Assembly (NCBI RefSeq): GCF_000299915.1
Contig: NZ_AMRI01000021.1
Span: 19,485-83,484 of the forward strand
Direction of reading: 5' to 3'
Source of the DNA: Gallaecimonas xiamenensis 3-C-1
GTDB taxonomy: Bacteria; Pseudomonadota; Gammaproteobacteria; Enterobacterales; Gallaecimonadaceae
Length of the DNA stretch: 64,000 nt
A program made the position numbers and the translations under genes. Below are positions 47,681-56,900 of this stretch, piece by piece. The number at the start of each line of letters is the position of its first letter. Positions within the stretch are counted from its first letter, which is position 1. The notes under the pieces are model-generated. The model saw nothing but the letters and a program-made list of their open reading frames with translations, searched no databases and was not told the origin of the DNA.

Positions 47681-48829
47681 TCACCGAGCCAAGTCTTCCC
47701 TAATGCTTGCACTGAGTTTGTTGAAGCGAGGGATAACCGCTTCTGGTGGCGGCGTATGCTGGACCAGGTCGTCCGTGCCTTTCTGAAAGGTTGTTATCTG
47801 CACCGCCATTAAAGGAGAGAGGGTGCCGCCCCGGTGTGCCAGGGCGAACCAGGCCCGCTCCTGCTCACCGGAGCCCGGTTTGGGATCCAGGCGCCAGCCT
47901 TCCAGTCCAGCCAGGCGCTTGCCAAGCTGGATTGGCTCGATAAATGCGGTTTTCTGCCACTTCTCGCTGTCGTAGCCAGGGCGGTAGTCGGTGTCGTAGG
48001 TGCCTTGCGTAGGCCGGGTCTGCCAGGGATCGTTGGCCGAGGCAGTGATCAGGGTGAAGATCACATTGGGCGTGCGGGCGAAGCGCAGGCTGTTCTTGAT
48101 GCTGTAGGCGGTCTTGCCATCGTCGGCGATAAAGCCATAGGGAAAACAGAAGCCCGGCCCTTTGGGCACCTCATACAACTTGCGCGGCTGAAAACGTGCC
48201 ATCAGCGCCTTGATACGCTCGGCGGAGTCGGGGCCGGCCTTGGAGAAACCGAAGTAGTAGACTCGATTATTGCGCCAGAGCAAGACATCTGAGGGAGAAA
48301 CCTCATCCCCTAGGAAATAGGCGTCGGGGATACCAAGATCAAAGTCGTAGACTTTCGTTAAAGGTATCTGGCGTTCGACTTCTTCTATGTTTTTGGCAAA
48401 CCGCTCTACAGCCTCCCTGGTGGTCTTAGTGTTTTCCCTGCTATGAAGCGCTTTTAACTCATCAAGGGCGCTTCTTTTTCTGGCCGCCTCTTTTATCAGC
48501 TCCTCTTGATGTAGGCGGGCCGTGCCTCTGATATACCGGGCAGCGCCATCGAAGGTGTCGCGTTCGACGATATCACTTACGCGGATAGTCAAACCGTCAT
48601 AGTCATAACTACCCACATCCCCTTTGGCCGTGACCTTGGGGGTAAATATATGCCCACCCCATCCATCGGTGATTCTGTCAGTGCGTTGGCCATCATAGGT
48701 TGCCCATTGCATGTCCTCCGGCACATCGAAGGTCGTGCGCCCAAGGCATTCTTGTCGAGGCACATCGGCCAGTGCCATAGCTGTGGGGATCACCAGACCA
48801 AGGCTCAGATATCGGGACAAGCTTTTCAT
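47681..48829 (-). CDS. Tli4-family T6SS immunity-type protein (orphan)
   Basis: A 382-residue exported protein with a signal peptide (MKSLSRYLSLGLVIPTAMA). It matches the Tli4-type immunity proteins that protect against Tle4 phospholipases. Near the mature N-terminus is E-C-L-G-R-T-T-F-D-V-P-E-D-M-Q-W-A-T-Y-D, then L-G-I-P-D-A-Y, L-L-W-R-N-N-R-V-Y-Y-F, and the C-terminal G-F-C-F-P-Y-G-F-I-A-D-D-G-K-T block with N-V-I-F-T-L. No lipobox Cys, so it should be free in the periplasm. The frame is open to 48925; the ATG at 48829 begins the signal peptide. No effector gene, VgrG or PAAR lies beside it. Confidence 0.82.
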   Translation of the reverse strand: MKSLSRYLSLGLVIPTAMALADVPRQECLGRTTFDVPEDMQWATYDGQRTDRITDGWGGHIFTPKVTAKGDVGSYDYDGLTIRVSDIVERDTFDGAARYIRGTARLHQEELIKEAARKRSALDELKALHSRENTKTTREAVERFAKNIEEVERQIPLTKVYDFDLGIPDAYFLGDEVSPSDVLLWRNNRVYYFGFSKAGPDSAERIKALMARFQPRKLYEVPKGPGFCFPYGFIADDGKTAYSIKNSLRFARTPNVIFTLITASANDPWQTRPTQGTYDTDYRPGYDSEKWQKTAFIEPIQLGKRLAGLEGWRLDPKPGSGEQERAWFALAHRGGTLSPLMAVQITTFQKGTDDLVQHTPPPEAVIPRFNKLSASIREDLAR

Positions 48830-48831
48830 AT

Positions 48832-48913
48832 TTTGAACAACGAAGGCGTAAAGACTGCTGCACAGTTTATTTGATTTATGGGCTTTGGGGTCAAATGAGA
48901 TCCACCTGGTATC
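48832..48913. repeat. Imperfect direct repeat R1 (left copy)
   Basis: The first 50 bp match 61749-61798 at 41 of 50 positions by eye, including GCACAGTTTATTTGAT (48860-48875 and 61777-61792). Similarity resumes after an indel of about 10 bp (TCAA, then CCTGGTATC versus CCTGATATC). The left end lies 3 bp from the Tli4-like start codon, so R1 is that gene's leader. Confidence 0.65.
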
Positions 48914-49097
48914 TATACAGTGCATATGGGTTCAAGTGGCCATAGGGTATGGCGATTTTTCCGTCTTATTGTTTTTGATTTGTCGTTCAATTTCTTGCTC
49001 AAACCTGCATCCCAACAGGTGGCTTGCTCGGCTATGAGGAGCGCTGATCCATAAAGCCGAAGGGTAGGAGATGGCTTTATATTGTTGACCGCTTCCA

Positions 49098-49356
49098 GCG
49101 GCTCCAGGTCTCTTGGGGGAGGTCGGTGTGCCGAGGTTATCGCTGGCTGGAAATCTGAACCCAAAGCCAGGCGGTGGGGTAGGTGGCCATCGACAATACC
49201 GAAGTAGCCCAGGCACTGGCGAGCAGAGCCGATTTCGCGCTGCCCGTCACCCTGCCCCTGGACAACCTGGTGGTCATCGGCCAAGCCCGCATGCTAAAGC
49301 TATATTCCAAACTAAAACCCAACCTGGGCAACGGACCCCAAAGCCCACTTCGGTGG
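49098..49356 (+). pseudogene. Remnant duplicate of the DUF4785-like gene 3' end
   Basis: By eye this segment aligns with 46992-47456. It includes CCCAAAGCCAGG (49160-49171, 47057-47068), then after a deletion of about 190 bp CGAAGTAGCCCAGG, TTCGCGCTGCC, CTGGACAACCTGGTGGT and CGCATGCTAAAGCT, and it ends with the terminator stem AAGCCCACTTCGGTGG without its T-run. The fragment still reads T-E-V-A-Q-A-L-A, A-D-F-A-L-P and L-D-N-L-V-V as in the intact gene. Deletions and frameshifts make it non-functional. Confidence 0.85.
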
Positions 49357-49827
49357 AACCTTCTTATGCCTGCTGAAATATGTCGGCCTATCTGCTGTCA
49401 ATTTTCTAATGGCTGTTAAGCACTCTTTTTCCAAGCAGATAGCTCTCTATTTGAAACACTCTTGCCTTGCCTTACATCAATGGATATGGCCCTTTAAGCA
49501 TAGGGATAGTGTGCAATGAATTTCCAAGATATGATGAGTGCAATGGACAAAGTAACATCGATTACTGATGGATTATAAAGTAAAAAGATCTGGTTCGAGA
49601 GCGGCTTTCGTAGCTGACAAGATCTCGTAGAGATACACTACAAGCTAGTTCCACTTACCTGATAGAATGGCTGATGTAATAAAGCAAAGCTATTGGTTTT
49701 AGTCATTGGGTTTAGCTATCATGCCAACCTCACTTTTTTCTGTAGCGACCTAGTCGGTGAGTGCTGGCTAGAGCATTAGCTCTTGTGATCGCCCTGTAAC
49801 TTTTAGATAAAGAATGAGGTTTTACAT
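49357..49827. other. AT-rich intergenic region before the small-protein genes
   Basis: About 470 bp with no gene I can support. It must carry the promoter for the following small gene, but no strong -35/-10 pair stands out. A 20-codon frame at 49516 is too short to call. Confidence 0.5.
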
Positions 49828-50145
49828 ATGAAATACGCGGCTGCTGTCTCTCTTCTTCTTAGCTTTAGCGCTTTTTCTGCAAGCTATTCGGAGATCTCAT
49901 TTGTATCAGGGCTGACTGTTGGTGGAGGTTATGTTCGAGTTAAGCTTGAGAACATGAAGGAGGCAGAGGGATGTAAAATAAGTAAATTTTATTACTTGCA
50001 ACCTAGTTCTAATCAAGAAATATTTTCTAGTCTTCTGGCAATGAAAGCAGCAAAGCAAAAAGTGTCGTTTCAATTGTCGGGTTGCCAGAACGATATGCCT
50101 GTTATTACCCATATGTACATGTGCGACACGGATTTTTGTAATTAA
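49828..50145 (+). CDS. Small exported Cys-containing protein, family member A
   Basis: A 105-residue protein with a signal peptide (M-K-Y-A-A-A-V-S-L-L-L, cleaved near S-A-S). The mature part shares a pattern with seven other genes around the Rhs toxin: a strand of type V-x-x-I near its N-terminus, a strand V-R-V-K-L, a Cys (here in G-C-K), a helix with F-S-S-L-L-A-M-K-A-A, then strand-G-C-x-x-x-x-P-V-I. It ends with two extra Cys. I do not recognise the family. First small gene of the island; ribosome-binding sequence GAATGAGG before the ATG is adequate. Confidence 0.72.
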   Translation: MKYAAAVSLLLSFSAFSASYSEISFVSGLTVGGGYVRVKLENMKEAEGCKISKFYYLQPSSNQEIFSSLLAMKAAKQKVSFQLSGCQNDMPVITHMYMCDTDFCN

Positions 50146-50489
50146 ATCACTGCCAGTTTTTCATGCTTGCTACTATTCCTTGTCTAACGATGGCATTGGC
50201 TTAGGGGGGAATCTCTGAACATCCTCCGTGTTCCCTCCGTCTATATGCGGATAACAGCTGTAACATAGGCTCTGGATGCCAGACGCTGTCGAAAGCTTGT
50301 TCCTATCAGGGGTGTTGGAAGAAAGTAGCGCGTCTAAAAGGCAAGTGTATTTAGTTCCACTGCTGGTAAGGAATCTTTAGTAATTTCTTGGTAGTGAGTG
50401 TTTACATTTTTTGTTTGGGCTTACAAGAGGATTGATTTCTTGGCTAGTCTATAAGACCCTGGTAATGTGCAACGAATAGGGATGTTCAA
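50146..50489. other. Intergenic region between small genes A and B
   Basis: About 340 bp, no gene recognised. It contains TTAGTTCCACT near 50347, a near match to CTAGTTCCACT near 49645, perhaps the trace of a duplication. Confidence 0.45.
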
Positions 50490-50813
50490 ATGAAAGCGTC
50501 TTCTGCGCTAGCAACTTTGCTGCTATCACTCGCTTCTTTGCCAGTTAATGCCTGGGATGGCACTGTTCCTGGTAAGGTGTCAAAGATTGATTTTTCGCCA
50601 GACCAATACAGTGTACGCGTCTATTTAGATGGCCTGTCGAAATTATGTGGTAATACCAATCCCTGGGCTTATTTCAGCGAGTCAGATGCTAACTATCCAG
50701 CTTTCGTAAGTGCCTTGCTTGCTGCCAAGGCGACGAAAGCCCCTGTCATCCTTTACTCCACGGCTGATACCGATACTGGTTACTGCCATATCGGATATTT
50801 AGTGGTGCAATAA
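50490..50813 (+). CDS. Small exported Cys-containing protein, family member B
   Basis: A 107-residue protein with a signal peptide ending at V-N-A (about residue 21). The mature part begins W-D-G-T-V-P-G-K-V-S-K-I, has the strand S-V-R-V-Y-L, a Cys in K-L-C-G, the helix F-V-S-A-L-L-A-A-K-A-T-K-A-P-V, and a late Cys in G-Y-C-H-I. Same architecture as the genes at 49828 and 59266-61736. It lies 160 bp before the Rhs gene and may be transcribed with it. Confidence 0.72.
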   Translation: MKASSALATLLLSLASLPVNAWDGTVPGKVSKIDFSPDQYSVRVYLDGLSKLCGNTNPWAYFSESDANYPAFVSALLAAKATKAPVILYSTADTDTGYCHIGYLVVQ

Positions 50814-50973
50814 TGCAGTCCAATCCATCAATTTGGTTATCAATGCTGTCACCTTGTCCTAGTGCGCTAAACGTGCGGTCTTCTCCCTAAATCCTGGAAG
50901 TCGATATCTTCTTTGGTGATCTCAATCTGTGGCCAGGGTATGGCCAATGGCATTCCATAAACGGAAAAGAAAA

Positions 50974-53900
50974 ATGAATAATGTCTCTCGACTCTTCTTG
51001 CTCTCCTTGTTGGGTGTGGTGTCTTCCTCGGCTGCGGCATGGACCACCTACAAGCAAGGGAATGATTATTACGTTCGGGCGGATGAGCAATTAGCGATTA
51101 TTCATGCTTCACCGGTGATACCCATTCCGTTTAGGAACCCGGCCGGTGCCATGAAATTGGTTCTGGTGGATGGGCAATGGCAGTTGGTAGCCATCAGTGA
51201 TGCCGACTGGAACGCCCTATCCGACAGCCTCACTGTGGCGGATGTCAGTGTGGTTGAGGCCGACTTTGACGGCGACTTGGAAAATGACTTACTGCTGCTG
51301 GCCAAAGGGATCGGTGGTGACAGCTTTGTGATAGGCGGCAACTATAGCCGCCTTCAGCATTTTAACGGCACACAATTAAATGCCAGCCTGGTTGCTGGCG
51401 CAGATTTTAATGGTGATGGCCAATATTCTGCAGATGAACTGAACGCGGTTATCAAAAATAACCACATTCCCAGCACTCCGGCGACAGCGAATGCGATTGG
51501 GTTGACGGGCGGGCAGTTCCGGGTTGATGAGTCAGGTAACGCCACCTATTCGGTTAGCCTGACGGTTCCGGCGGGGCGCACCCAGGTGCAACCGTCGGTG
51601 GCGCTGAGTTACAGCAGTGGCAACCATATGGATGGGCCTCTGGGCGTTGGTTGGAGCCTAAGTGCAACTTCCAGCATTCACCGTTGCCCGAAAAACATCG
51701 CCCAAGAGGGCAGCATCGACGGCGTCACCTATGGAAAGGCAGACCGGCTGTGCCTGGATGGCCAAAAGCTGTTCGTAAAAGGCGCAGTAACGCAGCGGCC
51801 TGGCCCAAATGATGATAGCTATTGGCAGGCCGGGCGCACGTACGTCACGGAATTGGCCTCTGGCGCCGAAATCAAAGCGGTAGGGAACGTTGCTGACGGC
51901 TCCGGCTATTTTGTGGTGGAGACCAAAGCGGGCGAGAAACAGTACTACGGCCGGCGCAGTGAGGCTAATGCCAAGCTGTGGACAGCGCCTACCAATCCAA
52001 ACGCCACTAGTACAGTGTCAGCATGGCAACGTGACGTAGTAGCCGACGTTAAAGGCAATGCCATCCTCTACGACTATGACGCACCGATGCCAGGTGAGCT
52101 TCAACTGAAGAAAATCACCTACACCGCCAAGGTCAGCAGCCAGGGTTTGGTGACTGAGTCCGGTGGTAACACCGTGCTGTTCCAATATGCCCCGCGCAAC
52201 ATCACCAGCTCATTACTGTCTGGTGGCAACGTAATGAACAAATCACAGCTGCTGACCAACATCCTGGTGTATGACGACGCGCAGCTGTCACGAAGCCTGA
52301 ATCTCTATTACGACAGTGCCGAGACGTTAGAGGAATCAACGGTTGTCACCGCCATGCAGGAGTGCGTGTCGGGTAACAGCTGCTTACCAGCCTTGAGTTT
52401 TGATTGGCAGCGCAGAGCAATTGGAGGGCCGTATAACCAATTCTTCCAGTCACCTCAATCGCTGACGATAAGTGGCGGCAACGGGGAGCGCGATTACAAC
52501 TATTTGTTGGACTTTGATGGCGATGGTAAGACAGACCTGCTTTACCTATCGGGTGGTCGTTGGTACTTCCGTTCCAATAAGACAGGCAGCGCCGTTGCAT
52601 TGACATTGTTGACAATTTCAGAACCAGAGAAAATAAAATTTATTGACTGGAACGGTGACGGTACACAGGACATTCTTGCCAGTATCGGTGGGCATTGGAC
52701 GGTATTGTATTACGCGCCAGCGGAAAGTCGAGTAATCGATGGTTGCATTGTAAACAATCAACCCTGCGTCGTAGCCTTCGAAATTGAAAAAACGAAGTCT
52801 TATGACCTCGGCATTCCTTCATCCGGGAAGGAAGGAAGTACCCTTGTTGCAGACTTTGATGGAGATGGTCTGCAGGATATTATCGAAATTACAAACGGTA
52901 TAGTCTATGGATACCGTAATGTTCTCCAAGAAGGCAAGGGCTTTGCTAGTTCCAATAAATTGATGTTAACTAAGAATAATTCTCAAGTTAATTACATGGA
53001 GACGGATAAGTCTTTAAGCATTCGAGATGACAATTTGAGTTTGGTTGACTTCAATGGTGATGGGTTAACCGATTTGTTGGCATCATATGAGACCGTCGAA
53101 TATAGATGTCAGGATGCTCCTAGGCCGGATATCACTAATGAAGAAATGTGCAGTAATTATAGAAAAACCGGAGCGTACTGGGAGAGACAAGCTAAGAAGT
53201 GGGTTGGTGTTTTTATAGGGAATGGTAGTGGTTATAATGATGCCGCTCCTATTATTTTAACGGAAACCTCCTATACAAGTGACAAAAGGCCGCGAGCGGT
53301 AGTCTCGAGTAACTATAAACTTTCAATCCCTGCTGACTTTAATGGGGACGGGTTAACGGACCTTTTGTACAGAGCGGACGGAAAGTGGAAATATTGGCTC
53401 TCTCTCGGTAATGGTGATGGTATTGAAGGGGTCGTTGACCTCCCTATTGATGATGACAATGCCTATAAAGTGAAGGTGGCTGATATCAATGGTGATGGCC
53501 GCAGCGACATTATTTATTCAACATCAAATAATGGAGCTTATGTTGCCTTTGCTTACGCTCCGGCGACCGAGCCGGGTGATGTAGGGGGGTTGGATTTTTC
53601 ACGGCGTCTTTATCAATTGAACCTCAAGTTGGATGACTATCTCCAATTTGCCGATGCGGACAATGACGGCTTAGTGGATGCGGTCCACGTTTACAGCGGC
53701 AGTTTGTCCATTAACTACAATAGCCGCCAAGGTCAGCAGAGCGATGTCATTACCGGCTTTAATACCGGTACCAGGGCGTTAGGCACCCAAACCCATGTGA
53801 CCTACAGCACCCTCAATGACGCCACCGTCTATACCGCCACCGATTCCAACAATGCCACAGCCGACGGGGTCACGCGCCGTTTGGGGCGGGCACCGATGGC

Positions 53901-56900
53901 GGTGGTCAAACAGGTGGATTCAGACACCCCTAGCGGTGAGACAGTCAGTGTCGGTTACCAATACGCAGGTGCGCTACTGCACACCCAAGGGCGGGGCTTT
54001 TTGGGCTTTGAGGCACTGAGCGCCACCGATTTGCAGCGGCATGTATCTACCACAACTTATTACCATCAGCGCTTCCCCTTGACCGGAATGCCCAAGAGTA
54101 CTGGCCGCCGCTTGAGTGACGGTACCCTGCTGAGCGAGTCGTATACCTATTACCCACAATCCTTAGTGGCGCCACTGCCGACCGACCATGCCGGTTTTCA
54201 GAGCAAGCTCAATACCTACGTCCAGAACGTCAGCGGCCCCAATGGCTACGTTGTTTACCCCTATTACACCCGCGATGTGAACTACGAACTGGATGGCAGT
54301 GGCAAGAGCACCACAGAGCAAATCACCCACCAGGACTTTTACGGCAACCTGCTGTACAGCGCCAGCGCGGTCTACGACTCAAGCCTGTCGGGGACTTTTT
54401 ATAAAGAGACCTTCAATGACTACAGCGACAGCCGCTTTGGGCGCTTGAGTTGTACGGCCGCAGTGGACACCCGTCCCGGTGGCCGGCCCTTGGGGGCAAG
54501 CAACAGCTGTGGTGCCATGGCAAGTGGTGCCGATGCGGCTGGCAAACATATCACCAAGGTCAGCCACTTTACCTATAACAGTGACTTGATGCTGAAGTCG
54601 GAGCAGGTCGACGGCCTGTACAGCAAAACCTACGACTACGATGGCTATGGCCATGTCATTAAGGCGGTGACCCAGTCGCTGGTGCCCGGTGAAGAGGCGA
54701 TAAGCCGCACTGAGCAGGCGGTATATTCCAAGCGTGGTTTGGTGGACCACAAGACGACCTTCGGCACCGACCGCAATGGCGTGCAGACCCCGGCGATGAC
54801 CAGCCGCAGCGAATACAACGGTACCAGCGCAGCGGCGGTGTCTGGGCGTATCACCCAGGTCACCAGCATCAGCCCTAATAATGTGCGCCAAAGCAGTTTT
54901 GTCGATGCCTGGGGCCGCCAGGTACAGACCCAGAGTGCCTACGGCAAGAGCCAATATGTAACCTATGGCAGCTGTGGCAGCTGCCCGGCAGGGGCGGTGT
55001 ATGTTGAGCGCCGTTACGGCGACGGCGCCCCGCAGCAATACCGGTATTTCAATAAGTTTGGTTTGGTGGTCCAGGAAGCGGGCCAGCGTCTGAATGGCAA
55101 GTATGCTGTTGTTCAGACTTTCTACGACAAGTTCGCCCGGGCCTGGAAAGTCACCGAACCATTTGAGGAGTCCTCGCCGCAAGGCGTCAATGCCTCTGCA
55201 CCTTTCAATACGGTGGAGTATGACCTGCTGGACAGGCCCATTGTCCAAACCGGTCCGCGTGGCGGGGTTAGTCGCATGGGCTACAGCCTGAGGCAAGTGG
55301 TGCAGACCAATGCCCTGGGCCACAAGGTGCTGTCCAAAACCAACGCCAACGGCGAAACGGTGCAGACCATCGATGATGCCGGCCAGGTTGTCTCGAAGAC
55401 GGTCAGTATCGATAACGACGGTGTGGTCACCAGCACCCGTGTCCAGGCCCTGTTTGGGAAGGACAGCAGTGCCCGGACTGTGGAGGTCTCCCGCAGCCAC
55501 ATCAATGTGCAGGGGCAGGCGGATTGGAGTGCAGACCTGAGTAAAGGGGCCAGTGCCTCACGGTATGACGGCCTTGGCAATATGGTGGCAGCCTGGGACC
55601 TCAAGGCTGGTGTGGGTGCCAACCTGGATACCCAGGTTGTGGTTGCCCAAAGTGCCTTGGCGGGCCAGCCAGGAGTGGGTATCGATGACCGGCTCTGGAT
55701 AGCCTACGACGGCCTGGGCCGAAAGTTGGCGCAAAAGAGCAGTGGCAACGGTGAAACGGTGACCCAATGCTGGGTGTACGACCGCGCCGCCAACGGTTTG
55801 GGTAAGGTCGCCAGTAGCTGGCAGGCGCGCCAAGCTGGCAACGACCTCACCGCCACCATTAATTGTACGGCAGCCGGCAGCAGCGAGTGGGTGGAGAGCT
55901 ACCAATACAACCGCTATGGCCAGCCGGTGCTGACCAGCACCACCATTGACGGCACCGTTTATAGCGCAGGGCAGAGTTATGACAGTTATGGTCGCCCTTA
56001 CCGCCAGTCCTTCCCTGGCGAAGCCAAGCTGGGCGCCGAGTATGTCTATAACAATCTGGGCTTCTTGGTTGAGCGCTATGAATTGGCGGAAGCCAATGCC
56101 ACCGGTACGGCGGTGGAAGGTAGCCGTGGCCCCTTGATTGACCGGGTCACCATGCAGGATGCCCGAGGCAACATTAAGCGCAAGGAGCTGGGCAATGGTC
56201 TGGTTAACTACCGTGCCTTTGATAATACCAGCGGCTTTATCGCCGGCCTCTACGTGCAAAACAGCAGCAACACCATACTGCTCTCCGAGGCGTTTACGTT
56301 TGACCTAGTGGGTAACCTGACCAACCGTAACTGGGAAAACAATGCCCTGTTGTTCGGCGGCAGCTGGGACAAACGGAACGAGACCTTTAAATACGACAAC
56401 CTAAATCGCCTGACCGAGTCCCTGACCGAGTCCCTGGCCGTGCAAAGCGGCGGTACCCTTAGCGCCCTGACGCAGGTTGAGACCTATCGTTATGATGGCG
56501 CTGGCAACTTCTTGGAAAAAGGCGCCATCAAGGACTACGCCTACAAGGCTGCCAACCCCTACCAAATGGTCCATGCCAATGGCCGTGACTACAGCTACGA
56601 CAACAACGGCAATGTAACCAGTGATGGCGTACGCCAGTTTCACTACAACATGGCTGACCGTGTAACCAAAATCACCAAGGGCAACAGCGTCACCGAATAC
56701 CGCTATGGTCCGGGGCAAGTGCGTTTCGCGCGCACCGACACCCGGGTGGTGGACGGTAAAACGGTGGTGATCAAAACCCTCAGCCTGGGGTCTATGGAGC
56801 GGGTAACCGAAACCGAAGGGGGGGTCGTTAAGAACGACAAAGAGCGGTACGACCTGGGCGATGCTATTGTCACCCGCCACTTGGTGGCCGAAGGTAAGGC

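Noticed and set aside
45491..48829. Hydrolase at 45491 as a Tle4 effector paired with the Tli4-like gene
   Set aside because: The hydrolase has a Sec signal peptide, is short, and is coupled to the DUF4785-like gene on the other strand. T6SS effectors lack Sec signals, so pairing is not supported.
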